DNA of 64,000 nucleotides, taken from NCBI RefSeq assembly GCF_047730175.1, contig NZ_CP159833.1:1550001-1614000 (forward strand), written 5' to 3'. Below, piece by piece: positions 7,518 through 17,311 of this stretch. The notes under the pieces were generated by a model. The model had not been told where the DNA came from. It did not search any database and saw nothing but the letters and a program-made list of their open reading frames with translations. The position numbers were made by a program, and so were the translations under genes. Each line of letters starts with the position of its first letter. Position 1 is the stretch's first letter. This stretch comes from Marifrigoribacter sp047730175 (lineage in GTDB: Bacteria; Bacteroidota; Bacteroidia; Flavobacteriales; Flavobacteriaceae).

Positions 7518-10481
7518 TTATTTCACAATTAACTTTTCAGTATGAACAATTGTGTTTTCATCTGTTGTAATTTTCAAAATATATAATCCAGAAGTCAAGT
7601 TTCCTTTTTCAAGAGTAAAAATATTTGAATTAGATTCCATTTGAATTATTTCTCTTCCTAAAAGATCATAAACAGCTAATTTTAATTGTGAAACACTATT
7701 GGTAACCATAATTGTAGTTACAGTATTCATCGGGTTAGGAAAAATAGTTACTTCTATATTATTGAAGTCATCTACTCCAAGATTACAATCTGAATTAGTC
7801 TCACCTGGTGTTCCATGTTCAGATCCCACTGAAGCACATGCTTGCCAATTTTCAGGCAACGCATTATCTAAATTAGGATTAATAAGCTCTAAGGAAGGTC
7901 CATTACCATCTGCTTCAATTGGCCAAGGATCTACATCATCATATTCAACAAAATCAACCAATATTCCTGAGTTGTCAAATAAACGAATTAATTCTCCTCC
8001 TCCGCCTAATCCAAAACTTAAATCCCCTAATACTGGGCTTACAGCTGGGAATAAAGCTTGAAAATCGACTAAGCTTCTAACAAGTACTAAATAAGAATCT
8101 GGTTGCATGATGGTTCCATTTGGAATCACAAATTCATTAAGATCATCACTATCTTTAAATACCCAATTTGAAATATCTATTGCTGAAGAACCATTGTTAT
8201 AAAGTTCTACCCAGTCTTTTACTTCAAAATCTAAAGCATCTTTATAGTTAATCTCGTTTATAACAATATCATTCCCTCCACTAGGGGCGAAAACAGCTTT
8301 AATATTATCGCTTTGCGTTAGTAATAAACTAATATCTGTAAGACTGTTGTCGGGTACAGTATGATTATCAATTTCCCAATGATCAAAAACATAATTTGGA
8401 TTACTTTGAACCGCTTTAATTAGCATATCAACTCCTCCATGATATTGTCCTGTCCAAGGATATTCATCATTTTCAATTGTGATAGAATTAAATTTAATTT
8501 GACCTGCAAATTCAGGCTCTATTTCAAGGGTTACATCATAAGGGCCTGTTAGATTATAGCAAGTGTTTAATCCTTCTGGGAGGTATTCATTTCTATCGCC
8601 TATAAAATCTTTTATTTTTTGAACATTTCCTTGCCATTGATCCATATTTCCTCCCCATCTAGAAAAATGTTGAGGCATTTCTGGAATCAAAGAATTTTCT
8701 ATTCCTTCTAACACACCGATCATTTCTTCTTCTTGGAAAGCGGTATTCATCAAGTCCATATAACGTGTGATATAGTATTGAGTAAATTCATCATTTTCTA
8801 GAAGATTATTTAATAAAACGATATGTTCTTCAGGGTCTAAATAAATACCTTCAGGATAACAAGGTTCTGCATCTGCATTTTCATTAGGTACGTTTGTATA
8901 GTTTATATAATGATTAAAAGTGGCGTCTTCATCCCACAATACATAGCCCCATTTCAGGTGCTCTCCTTCTTGATCTAAACCTCTCCACCAAGATGTATTC
9001 CAGTTAATCCAGTCGGTACAAACAACATACGAATTGATTAAAATATAATCAACAAGACTTGTTACATCAATTTCATTTGCTACATATTCGTAATGAGTTT
9101 GATTTGATAAATCATTGTTTTTAGCATAGTCATGAATCGTATTCCAGTCAGTAAATGCCTGAGAACCCCCATATTGAGCCCAAGTACCACCCCAATTCAT
9201 TAAGTATTGAGTATTGTATTTATCTTGACCATAATAATAATTTGTATAATCAGCGTCACTTACTTTTTCTCGTATGGAATATACACCCCAAAATTGACCG
9301 TTTGCATACACAGCAGTACGTTCTCCTCTTCTCATGTCGACATTAAGATTGTTTTTATTTGCTAATTTTTGAATAAAAACATCTCGCATATGAGCACTAC
9401 TATCTATTCCTGGATAATTGTCATCACCAGAAGCTCTAATTATTATTTTTTGATAACTTTCACGCTCAGATAAACTCATTAATTTTTCATTAATCGCATC
9501 GTGATATCCCATTTCGTCTCGCGCAATATAATCGAAACTTCTTTGGTCAAATTGCCAGGAATCTTGCCCATGTTTATTGTATTCTCCATATCCAAAATCT
9601 TTTCTTTCGCCATCTGTGTCAAAATATTCAATAGTACCATGTGGCCTAAGATTAATATTTCCATTTAATAAAACGGTAAGCTCATTAGCGGAAGTTGATA
9701 AAACAGGTAATGTGTGTTCTACATTAATAAAAAAGGTATTAAAAGTGATAAAACTTGGTAAAATTTCAGAATCTGGAGAAATTACTATTGCTTTTACAAT
9801 TTGTGTATTATCTATTGTTAACGGTCCAGTATATAATGGGTCACCTCCATTAGGAATGTTTCCGTTTGTTGTATACCTGATAAATGAATTTGGTTCACTT
9901 GTTGTTATTTCCAAAGTTTGAGTCCCCAAATAAAACCCTGCGTCTAAACTCATTTCTGGAGTTGATGCATAGGAAGTGAAATTTGAACCGTTATTTGAAT
10001 TCCCTAACGATGGGCTTAAGAAAATCTTCCAAGTTGAAGATCCATTCGGGTATCTACCCATTGAATGTTCTACTTGTGTTTTCTGTAATTCGAAATCATT
10101 AATTATAGTCCCATTAGTATCTGAAAAAACAACATGATCAGGATTATTTTTAGTCTGTTTTAATTTAAAATTAGTGTGATGATTATTGCCTAAAGACTCA
10201 TCCCTTCCTGAACACCAAAACACTAGATATCCATTGGCAGGAATAACTAGTCCACTTGGGATAGCCCATTTTGTAGGGTCATCGGACGAATCACTTAAAT
10301 AATATCCAGATAAATTTACGCTTGTATTTCCAGTATTAAAAAGTTCTATCCAATCTTCCTGACTATCGTAATTATCAACATAATTAGATAAGTTTGATGC
10401 GGAATATTCATTGATAATTACTTGACCCATCATAGGACTAAATAAAAATAACAACAAAATAATAGTAATACTTTTTTTCAT
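7518..10481 (-). CDS. CotH kinase-like secreted protein, LTD and T9SS domains
   Basis: A 987-residue secreted multidomain protein. The order is: signal peptide (1-19), lamin-tail domain (about 20-140), chitobiase-type beta domain (about 175-245), CotH kinase domain (about 270-640), linker beta domain, second lamin-tail domain (about 735-850), and a T9SS type A sorting domain (about 905-987, with FPNP and a terminal KLIVK). CotH motifs include GVYSIREKVSDADY and the acidic VLWDEDATFN, equivalent to the metal-binding Asp region of this atypical secreted kinase family. The protein should be exported across the outer membrane and surface-anchored. It heads the - strand cluster with DUF4956, HlyD and TolC. 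Kinase activity and target are not established for this copy. Confidence 0.88.
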   Translation of the reverse strand: MKKSITIILLLFLFSPMMGQVIINEYSASNLSNYVDNYDSQEDWIELFNTGNTSVNLSGYYLSDSSDDPTKWAIPSGLVIPANGYLVFWCSGRDESLGNNHHTNFKLKQTKNNPDHVVFSDTNGTIINDFELQKTQVEHSMGRYPNGSSTWKIFLSPSLGNSNNGSNFTSYASTPEMSLDAGFYLGTQTLEITTSEPNSFIRYTTNGNIPNGGDPLYTGPLTIDNTQIVKAIVISPDSEILPSFITFNTFFINVEHTLPVLSTSANELTVLLNGNINLRPHGTIEYFDTDGERKDFGYGEYNKHGQDSWQFDQRSFDYIARDEMGYHDAINEKLMSLSERESYQKIIIRASGDDNYPGIDSSAHMRDVFIQKLANKNNLNVDMRRGERTAVYANGQFWGVYSIREKVSDADYTNYYYGQDKYNTQYLMNWGGTWAQYGGSQAFTDWNTIHDYAKNNDLSNQTHYEYVANEIDVTSLVDYILINSYVVCTDWINWNTSWWRGLDQEGEHLKWGYVLWDEDATFNHYINYTNVPNENADAEPCYPEGIYLDPEEHIVLLNNLLENDEFTQYYITRYMDLMNTAFQEEEMIGVLEGIENSLIPEMPQHFSRWGGNMDQWQGNVQKIKDFIGDRNEYLPEGLNTCYNLTGPYDVTLEIEPEFAGQIKFNSITIENDEYPWTGQYHGGVDMLIKAVQSNPNYVFDHWEIDNHTVPDNSLTDISLLLTQSDNIKAVFAPSGGNDIVINEINYKDALDFEVKDWVELYNNGSSAIDISNWVFKDSDDLNEFVIPNGTIMQPDSYLVLVRSLVDFQALFPAVSPVLGDLSFGLGGGGELIRLFDNSGILVDFVEYDDVDPWPIEADGNGPSLELINPNLDNALPENWQACASVGSEHGTPGETNSDCNLGVDDFNNIEVTIFPNPMNTVTTIMVTNSVSQLKLAVYDLLGREIIQMESNSNIFTLEKGNLTSGLYILKITTDENTIVHTEKLIVK

Positions 10482-10837
10482 AACAGTTCGTTTTAAATAA
10501 ATAATTATCTCATTAGAGTTTTGGGTTTTTCATTCCAAAAAGCGTATAAATTATAAATAATTTGCAGCTAATATCCCAAAATAACACCTATAAATCATAA
10601 AAATATAAGAAATATTAGAGTATTCTTATAAAAGTGTACATGTAGTATAACAATTTTGATTAGAAATACCCTAATTTTTAACCATATATAAAATAATAAT
10701 TTGTTTTAACAGGAAGGAAAAAAATTACATTTTTTGAATACTTACATCTAACATAATATTTAAATTCATTCTAAACTATTCACTCCTTAGATATGTATTA
10801 CCTTTAAATTCGACAGACAAACAAGACAATTTTATTT
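10482..10837. other. Divergent intergenic region (CotH / oxidoreductase)
   Basis: A 356-base AT-rich spacer between divergent genes. No ORF with gene-like character was seen. It holds an 8-bp inverted repeat, TATAAGAA at 10604-10611 and TTCTTATA at 10623-10630, separated by 11 bases, which could be a regulator site or chance in AT-rich DNA. I found no clean TAnnTTTG -7 box on either strand. Promoters for both flanking genes must lie here. Confidence 0.5.
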
Positions 10838-12184
10838 ATGGAGCACATTGTTATAATTGGTAACGGAATTTCTGGAGTAACAACCGCAAGACATATCCGA
10901 AAATTTTCTGACCATAAAATCACAATCATTTCTGCGGAAACCGAATTCTTTTTCTCTAGAACTGCTTTAATGTATGTGTATATGGGGCATATGAAATTTG
11001 AACATACACAGCCTTATGAAAATTGGTTTTGGAAAAAAAACAGAATAGAACTTAAAAAAGGTTTTGTTAAGGAAATAGACCCTAAAAACAAAGAGTTAAT
11101 TTTTTCTAATGAAGAAAAAATGACTTATGATAGTTTAGTAATTGCAACGGGAAGTAAACCGAATAAATTTGGTTGGCCAGGACAAGACTTAGGAGGCGTT
11201 ATGGGAATGTATCATAAACAAGACCTTGAAAACCTTGAAAAATTTGCGCCAAATAACAAAGAGTGTCAGAGAGCAGTCATTGTTGGCGGTGGGTTGATAG
11301 GAATTGAATTAGCCGAAATGCTAAGAAGTAGAGATATTCCTGTTACTTTTTTAGTCCGTGAAAATAGCTTTTGGAATGGTGTATTGCCTTTAGGTGAAAG
11401 CCAAATGATTAACAGGCATATTAAAGAACATCATATCGATCTTCGATTAGGAGTTAATCTTAAGGAGATTATTTCTGATGCTAAAGGAAATGTAAAAGCA
11501 ATTGAAATTCAAGAAACAGGTGAAATTATAAAATGCAACGTAGTAGGATTAACAGCTGGCGTTTCACCTAATATAGATTTTTTAAAAAATTCTGGAATAG
11601 AATTGGGTAGAGGAGTTAAAGTAAATCGTTTTTTAGAAACAAATATCAACGATGTATATGCTATTGGTGATTGCGCAGAACAGCATGAAGCAATTGATCA
11701 ACGAAGACCTATTGAAGCTGTATGGTATACAGGAAGAATGATGGGAGAAGCCTTGGCACAAACACTATGTGGAAATAAAACTGAATATAAACCAGGACAT
11801 TGGTTTAACTCTGCCAAGTTTTTAGATATCGAATATCAAACGTATGGTTGGGTTTGGGCACAACCCAAAGAAAATGAAGCTCGTTTTTATTGGGAGCATC
11901 AGGATGGAAAAAAATGTATTCATATTAATTATGATAAAAACACAGGAGCGTTTATAGGCATTAATACCTTCGGAGTTAGAATGCGACATGACTTTTTTGA
12001 TCGGGTTTTAACCGAAAATAGAAGTATTGAATATGTTTTAGAGCATTTGTCTGACGCTAATTTTGATCCTGAATTTTACACGCTTCATGAAAAAGAAATT
12101 ATAACAAAATTTAATACAGAAAATAATTCAAACATTCAATTGAAGAAAAAAAGTTGGAAACGAATTTTTAGTACAAAAGCATAA
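10838..12184 (+). CDS. FAD/NAD(P)-dependent oxidoreductase
   Basis: A 448-residue two-dinucleotide-fold flavoprotein of the pyridine nucleotide-disulfide/NirB-like class. The FAD-binding IGNGISGVTTA is at residues 7-17, ATGSKPN closes the FAD domain, the second nucleotide site VGGGLIGIELAE lies near 150, and DVYAIGDCAE is the conserved late FAD contact. There is no redox-active disulfide CxxxxC. It ends 1 base before the start of a polytopic Fe-S protein, so the two are surely co-transcribed. A module passing electrons between NAD(P)H and a membrane Fe-S protein is likely. The acceptor cannot be read from the sequence. Confidence 0.85.
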   Translation: MEHIVIIGNGISGVTTARHIRKFSDHKITIISAETEFFFSRTALMYVYMGHMKFEHTQPYENWFWKKNRIELKKGFVKEIDPKNKELIFSNEEKMTYDSLVIATGSKPNKFGWPGQDLGGVMGMYHKQDLENLEKFAPNNKECQRAVIVGGGLIGIELAEMLRSRDIPVTFLVRENSFWNGVLPLGESQMINRHIKEHHIDLRLGVNLKEIISDAKGNVKAIEIQETGEIIKCNVVGLTAGVSPNIDFLKNSGIELGRGVKVNRFLETNINDVYAIGDCAEQHEAIDQRRPIEAVWYTGRMMGEALAQTLCGNKTEYKPGHWFNSAKFLDIEYQTYGWVWAQPKENEARFYWEHQDGKKCIHINYDKNTGAFIGINTFGVRMRHDFFDRVLTENRSIEYVLEHLSDANFDPEFYTLHEKEIITKFNTENNSNIQLKKKSWKRIFSTKA

Positions 12185-12185
12185 T

Positions 12186-13772
12186 ATGAAAAAGATTCAA
12201 AAAATAGGATTAGGCATATTCTTGATAGGGTTATCAATTTTCACAGCACTTGTATTTTTAGGAAAATATGAAGTTACACCAAGTAATTTCAAGACATTTA
12301 TTTCTAGTAAAGGAATTTCAAGCGAACTATTTATTTCAGAAATGGAATCAAAAATAGTAGGCAAAGAATTTTCTGGACCTATGTCTATTTCTTCAGAAAT
12401 AATAGCTATTGTAAAAAAATCCAATAAAATTCACGAAGAAAAACAAGAATGGGGCAAAAAAATATGGGACAAACCACATAGTTTTTCATACCAATTATTG
12501 AAAGCATCTGGAAAAGGTTTTGTAAAAGAAAATAACGGTTTATTATGGTGGTTAACTTTTGGCCTAGGAATTTTAGGAGCATTACTATTTATAATACCTA
12601 ATGTAATTTTATTAGGACCTGAAGGAATAAAAAATAATGGAATTTATCATAGTAACGCGACCAATCGTGGTTGGATTGGTTGGTCTGTTTTTGTCTATTT
12701 AGTGGGGTTCTATTTATTGCTTTATTTTCTTCCAGATTATATTGTTAATTGGACTTATATTCTAGATCCAATAAGTGAAAGTTTAAGCGGTAATCCAGCA
12801 AGTCAGTGGTTTTTATATGGTTTTTTGTATTGTACTGTAATGATGGTGATGGCGGTGAGAATGTATATTAAATACCGCCATAATAAATACCAAATATTAA
12901 GAACAACCTCAGTTGTATTCTTTCAAATAGTATTTGCCTTTCTAATTCCTGAGATTTTAGTACGATTCGAAAAACCATGGTACGATTTTAAAAATGCCTT
13001 TCCTTTAGACTATGATTTTTTCTATAGTTGGAGCTTAGATGAATTAATAGCTAGTGGAGGATTAGGATTATTTATTCTTATCTGGGGTATTGTTTTAACA
13101 GTAGTGGTTGTTCCTGTTATGGTTTATTTCTTCGGAAAAAGATGGTATTGTTCATGGGTTTGTGGTTGTGGAGGATTAGCTGAAACATTAGGAGATCCTT
13201 ACCGACAACTTTCAGATAAATCATTAAAGTCATGGAAACTGGAACGTTGGTTGGTACATGGAGTATTGGTATTTGCCTTAGTTATGACAGCAATAACATT
13301 ATACGCTTATTTCTCTGGGGCGGAAGGAGTGTTAGGTCTTAAAACGCAAACCATTCAAGATATTTATGGATTATTAATAGGCTCCATCTTCGCCGGGGTT
13401 ATTGGTACAGGATTTTATCCAATTTTTGGAAATCGTGTGTGGTGTCGTTTTGGATGTCCGCTAGCAGCCTATTTGGGAATAGTTCAACGTTTTAAATCTC
13501 GTTTTAGAATTACAACCAATGGAGGACAATGTATTTCATGCGGAAACTGTTCCACTTACTGTGAAATGGGAATCGATGTGAGAGCTTATGCTCAAAAAGG
13601 TGAAAACATCGTACGTTCCAGTTGTGTTGGTTGTGGTATTTGTTCTGCTGTGTGCCCAAGAGGTGTGTTAAAACTCGAAAATGGTCCAGAAAATGGAAGA
13701 ATTAATCCAACCGATGTATTGTTAGGAAATGATGTCGATTTAATGACATTAGTAAATATCAAAAGAAAGTAA
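12186..13772 (+). CDS. Polytopic 4Fe-4S protein, NapH/CcoG-like
   Basis: A 528-residue inner-membrane protein with about six or seven transmembrane helices. It carries NapH/NosR-type cysteine pairs at helix ends (WYCSWVCGCGG and VWCRFGCPLAAYLG) and two C-terminal ferredoxin motifs, CISCGNCSTYC (about residue 448) and CVGCGICSAVCP (about 479). A periplasmic loop separates the first two helices (about residues 29-115). The cysteine layout fits a membrane electron-transfer protein accepting from or giving to quinol. It is coupled to the upstream flavoprotein. It is not a canonical CcoG, because the fixN/ccoNOP genes are absent here. Function beyond electron transfer is unknown. Confidence 0.85.
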   Translation: MKKIQKIGLGIFLIGLSIFTALVFLGKYEVTPSNFKTFISSKGISSELFISEMESKIVGKEFSGPMSISSEIIAIVKKSNKIHEEKQEWGKKIWDKPHSFSYQLLKASGKGFVKENNGLLWWLTFGLGILGALLFIIPNVILLGPEGIKNNGIYHSNATNRGWIGWSVFVYLVGFYLLLYFLPDYIVNWTYILDPISESLSGNPASQWFLYGFLYCTVMMVMAVRMYIKYRHNKYQILRTTSVVFFQIVFAFLIPEILVRFEKPWYDFKNAFPLDYDFFYSWSLDELIASGGLGLFILIWGIVLTVVVVPVMVYFFGKRWYCSWVCGCGGLAETLGDPYRQLSDKSLKSWKLERWLVHGVLVFALVMTAITLYAYFSGAEGVLGLKTQTIQDIYGLLIGSIFAGVIGTGFYPIFGNRVWCRFGCPLAAYLGIVQRFKSRFRITTNGGQCISCGNCSTYCEMGIDVRAYAQKGENIVRSSCVGCGICSAVCPRGVLKLENGPENGRINPTDVLLGNDVDLMTLVNIKRK

Positions 13773-13817
13773 AGTACAGATATATAAATCAGTTGTATTT
13801 TTGTTGAAAGATTTCAA

Positions 13818-14510
13818 ATGCCCGAAATAAAAGTAATTATTCCTGCGTATAATGAAGAAGCATCTATTGCTCATGTAATTAATGATATTCCAAATAGTGT
13901 TTCTGAAGTTATTGTAATCAGTAATAATTCCACAGACACAACTGAAGCAGTAGCAAAAAATGCTGGTGCTACTGTTCTTTCAGAAAAAAGAAAAGGATAT
14001 GGTTACGCATGCTTAAAGGGAATGGAATATATTGCTTCACAGACTACTAAAACAGATATCGTAGTTTTTTTAGACGGTGATTATAGTGATTATCCTGAAG
14101 AAATAACAAAAATAGTTGCTCCCATACTAGAAGATAATTACGATTTTGTGGTAGGAGCAAGAGTCGCTGAAACAAGAGAAAAAGGGTCAATGACAGTGCC
14201 TCAATTATTCGGTAATTGGTTAGCAACTTCCCTTATGCGATTATTTTTCAAATCAAAATTTACAGATTTGGGCCCGTTTAGAGCTATTAAGTATGAAAAA
14301 CTTTTAGCGCTAAACATGGAGGATAAAACCTATGGATGGACAGTAGAAATGCAACTAAAAGTACTTAAGCGGAAATATACGTATCTTGAAGTGCCCGTAA
14401 ATTATAGAAATAGAATAGGTGTGTCAAAAGTTTCAGGGACGATAAAAGGTGCTATATTTGCAGGCTTTAAAATACTAGGCTGGATATTTAAATATTCATT
14501 TAAAAAATGA
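13818..14510 (+). CDS. GT2 glycosyltransferase, DPM1/DolP-like
   Basis: A 230-residue GT-A glycosyltransferase resembling polyprenyl-phosphate mannose/glucose synthases. It shows VIIPAYNEEASI at the N-terminus, VISNNSTDTT, the nucleotide/metal site FLDGDYSDYPEE, and late TDLGPFRAIKYE and YGWTVEMQLK motifs seen in DPM1-type and UDP-glucose lipid transferases. There are no clear C-terminal transmembrane helices beyond one short hydrophobic stretch (GWIFKYSF). It overlaps the next gene by 4 bases (ATGA). It could supply lipid-linked sugar to the GT-C enzyme encoded at 18594-19958. The exact sugar is unknown. Confidence 0.83.
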   Translation: MPEIKVIIPAYNEEASIAHVINDIPNSVSEVIVISNNSTDTTEAVAKNAGATVLSEKRKGYGYACLKGMEYIASQTTKTDIVVFLDGDYSDYPEEITKIVAPILEDNYDFVVGARVAETREKGSMTVPQLFGNWLATSLMRLFFKSKFTDLGPFRAIKYEKLLALNMEDKTYGWTVEMQLKVLKRKYTYLEVPVNYRNRIGVSKVSGTIKGAIFAGFKILGWIFKYSFKK

Positions 14511-15997
14511 TTCTAGAATATATTATTATTACTCTTTATTCGATTGCTCTCATACTAATTTTCATGTATGCTTTAGCGCAATTAAATCTGCTCCTTAATT
14601 ACATCAGTAATAAAAAGAAAAAAGACGATAGTGTAAAGTATGATTTGTCAAATCCAGATGAAATTCCATTTGTAACTATTCAGTTACCGGTTTATAACGA
14701 ACTTTATGTTATGGATCGTTTGTTGAAAAATATTGCTAAAATTGAGTACCCTAATGACAAACTTGAAATTCAAGTGTTGGATGACTCTACAGACGAATCA
14801 CTTGCTTCAACTGCACAGCAAATTTCTGAGCTTCAAAAAACAGGCCTAGATATTCAACACATTACAAGAGATAATCGTGAAGGATTTAAAGCAGGAGCCT
14901 TAAAAGAAGGATTAAAGAATGCTAAAGGAGAATATATAGCCATTTTTGATGCTGATTTCCTACCAAAACCCTGTTGGTTAAAAAGCACAATTCCCTATTT
15001 TAAAGACTCTGAAATTGGCGTGGTACAAACACGTTGGAGCCATATTAATAGAGATTATTCAATTTTAACCAGAATTCAAGCTTTTGCATTAGATGCCCAT
15101 TTTACTTTAGAGCAAGTTGGTCGAAATAGCAAAGGGCACTTTATCAATTTTAACGGTACCGCAGGTGTTTGGAGAAAAGAATGTATTATCGATGCCGGAA
15201 ATTGGGAAGGAGATACACTCACCGAAGATTTAGATTTAAGTTATAGAGCCCAATTAAAACAATGGAAATTTAAATATTTAGAAGAAGTTGAAACTCCAGC
15301 CGAGCTTCCTGTAGTTATAAGTGCTGCAAGAACTCAACAATTTCGTTGGAATAAAGGAGGTGCTGAAAATTTCAGAAAAATGGCAGGAAGAGTCATAAGA
15401 AGTAAAGACCTGTCTTTTAAAACAAAGGTTCATGGCTTACTACATTTACTTAATAGCACCATGTTTTTAAGCATCTTTACAGTAGCTGTTTTAAGTATTC
15501 CAATGTTGTACATTAAAAATGAATATGCTCATTTAAAATTATATTTTATTGTAATGAGCTTCTTTGTAATAAGTACTCTTATATTTTTTATCTGTTATTG
15601 GTTTATGTACAAAAGTGTTTATGGAGGAGGTTATAAACAGTTCTTTGAATACATTGGTATGTTTTTTGTTTTCTTTTCAATTGCTATGGGATTCTCTCTT
15701 CACAACTCAATTGCTGTCTTAGAAGGTCATTTTGGTAAGAAAAGTGAATTTGTTCGTACCCCTAAATTTAATATTAATTCACTAAAAGATAGTTGGAAAG
15801 GCAATAAGTACATTCGCAAAAAAATATCCCCAAACGTAATAATTGAAGGCGTATTAATGCTTTATTTTGGATTTGGAATGTACAGTGCGTTTGTTGTTGG
15901 AGATCAAGGAGGAGATTTTGGACTGTTCCCTTTTCACCTCATGTTATTTATTGGCTTTGGTTATGTGTTTTTTAAATCTCTAAGTTCTAAAGTTTAG
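14507..15997 (+). CDS. Membrane GT2 glycosyltransferase, cellulose-synthase-like
   Basis: A 496-residue inner-membrane glycosyltransferase. An N-terminal helix is followed by a GT-A catalytic domain with VTIQLPVYNE, VLDDSTDE, IFDADFLP, the acceptor-site GTAGVWRKECI, the base TEDLDLSYRAQ, and the processive-type QQFRWNKG (equivalent to QxxRW). Three or four C-terminal transmembrane helices follow. The pattern is that of processive or ceramide-glucosyltransferase-like GT2 enzymes. It is coupled to the upstream DPM1-like gene. The product could be a membrane glycolipid or exopolysaccharide; I cannot choose. Confidence 0.85.
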   Translation: MILEYIIITLYSIALILIFMYALAQLNLLLNYISNKKKKDDSVKYDLSNPDEIPFVTIQLPVYNELYVMDRLLKNIAKIEYPNDKLEIQVLDDSTDESLASTAQQISELQKTGLDIQHITRDNREGFKAGALKEGLKNAKGEYIAIFDADFLPKPCWLKSTIPYFKDSEIGVVQTRWSHINRDYSILTRIQAFALDAHFTLEQVGRNSKGHFINFNGTAGVWRKECIIDAGNWEGDTLTEDLDLSYRAQLKQWKFKYLEEVETPAELPVVISAARTQQFRWNKGGAENFRKMAGRVIRSKDLSFKTKVHGLLHLLNSTMFLSIFTVAVLSIPMLYIKNEYAHLKLYFIVMSFFVISTLIFFICYWFMYKSVYGGGYKQFFEYIGMFFVFFSIAMGFSLHNSIAVLEGHFGKKSEFVRTPKFNINSLKDSWKGNKYIRKKISPNVIIEGVLMLYFGFGMYSAFVVGDQGGDFGLFPFHLMLFIGFGYVFFKSLSSKV

Positions 15998-16002
15998 TTT
16001 TT

Positions 16003-17229
16003 TTAGAAAGTAACATCAAGCTCAAGAATTTCTTCGCCTCTTTTTACACTTACTTTGGTAGAAGACCCCTTTTCAAATTTTCCAAGAGATTTCATATAAC
16101 TCATCATATCTACAACATCAAATTCTCCCATTTTAACAACAATATCCCCTTTTTTCATTCCTGCATTTTGTGCTGGACGATCTTCACTTACACCATCAAT
16201 ACGCATTCCTTCGCCATTAAATAAATAATCAGGAACCACTCCTAACGTAACTTTGAACGCCGGAACTTCTTCACTTTCGTTTTTAGTTTTTTTGAAAGTA
16301 ATTTTAGAATCGTCATTTAAATCGGTTATTACAGAAAGAATGTATTGTTTAATTAGTTCCATTCCTTCATAATTTAATTTTTCAGTATCATCGCCTGGTT
16401 TATGGTAATCTTCATGTTGCCCTGTGAAAAAATGAAGTACGGGTAAATCCATTAAATAGAAAGAAGTATGATCACTTGGTCCAACACCCGATTCATGTTC
16501 AGCAATATTTAAGGAGCCTTTATTTGCAAATAAAGTTTGCTTAAAGATTGGAGAAGTACCCACTCCATGAACCGCGATTGTATTTTCTTTATTCAATCTC
16601 CCCACCATGTCCATATTGATCATATAGTTTACTTTCTTTAAATCGATGGTTGGATTTTTAGTGTAATAATTAGAACCTAAAAGTCCAATTTCTTCACCAG
16701 AAAAAGCAATGAATAAATAGTTATTGTTTGTGTTTATACTTTTTAATTCTTTAACTAAATTTAGCATCACAGCTATTCCACTAGCATTATCATCTGCTCC
16801 ATTATGAATTTCTGGTGTTTCCCCACGAAAAAGAGAACCTTCTCCTCCCATACCCAAATGGTCGTAATGTGCTCCAATAACAATAGTATTTTCAGCATTG
16901 TGATTTAAATATCCAACCACATTGGTTCCAGTGATCGTTCCATCTTCACTTTTATTTACATAGGCTACATTCCCATGAGGGTCACTTTTATCTGTAAATG
17001 AAAATTCTTGAAAATATGCCTCCGTACCTCTAGGTTCTATCCCTAAATCCTTAAACCGTTTAGCAATATAATTTGCAGCCATCATTTCATACGAAGTTCC
17101 AGTTTGCCTTCCTTGTAGACTGTCAGAAGCTAAATAAGAAACGTCATCTTTCATGGAAACTTCCACAGCTTGTTCTTTTTTACATGAAATAAATAGAATG
17201 GAAATTAAAAGAAAATATAGGACTTTCAT
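16003..17229 (-). CDS. M28-family zinc aminopeptidase lipoprotein with PDZ
   Basis: A 408-residue lipoprotein (lipobox FISC, Cys16). The M28 peptidase fold spans about residues 60-300. Zinc ligands and catalytic residues are visible: GAHYDHLG (His/Asp), NGADDNASG (bridging Asp), AFSGEEIGLLGS (catalytic Glu plus ligand Glu), DMVGRL and QHEDYHKPGDD (final His). A PDZ domain (about 325-408) carries DRPAQNAGMKKGDIV. It should be an exopeptidase on the periplasmic or outer-membrane side. It is convergent with the glycosyltransferase gene (5-base gap) and divergent from the PD40 lipoprotein gene. Confidence 0.9.
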   Translation of the reverse strand: MKVLYFLLISILFISCKKEQAVEVSMKDDVSYLASDSLQGRQTGTSYEMMAANYIAKRFKDLGIEPRGTEAYFQEFSFTDKSDPHGNVAYVNKSEDGTITGTNVVGYLNHNAENTIVIGAHYDHLGMGGEGSLFRGETPEIHNGADDNASGIAVMLNLVKELKSINTNNNYLFIAFSGEEIGLLGSNYYTKNPTIDLKKVNYMINMDMVGRLNKENTIAVHGVGTSPIFKQTLFANKGSLNIAEHESGVGPSDHTSFYLMDLPVLHFFTGQHEDYHKPGDDTEKLNYEGMELIKQYILSVITDLNDDSKITFKKTKNESEEVPAFKVTLGVVPDYLFNGEGMRIDGVSEDRPAQNAGMKKGDIVVKMGEFDVVDMMSYMKSLGKFEKGSSTKVSVKRGEEILELDVTF

Positions 17230-17265
17230 CTTGAGTGATTTTAAATAAAATTAAAGATTAAAATT

Positions 17266-17282
17266 AATCTCTTTAAGAGATT
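17266..17282. promoter_or_regulatory. Near-perfect palindrome in divergent promoter region
   Basis: AATCTCTT and AAGAGATT are perfect 8-bp arms around a single T, midway between the divergent M28 and PD40 lipoprotein genes. Its place and symmetry suggest an operator for a dimeric regulator shared by both genes. A CAAAATTA (minus-strand TAATTTTG) at 17296-17303 could be the -7 box for the M28 gene. Functional assignment is inference. Confidence 0.4.
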
Positions 17283-17311
17283 GTTTATTTTAGCACAAAA
17301 TTAGCTTAAAT

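Noticed and set aside
7699..8061. 120-codon + strand ORF inside the CotH gene
   Set aside because: It is antisense to a well-supported T9SS/LTD coding region and is low-complexity Ser/Pro-rich shadow sequence. The same applies to other antisense ORFs such as 9577-9921, 31285-31578 and 39159-39482.
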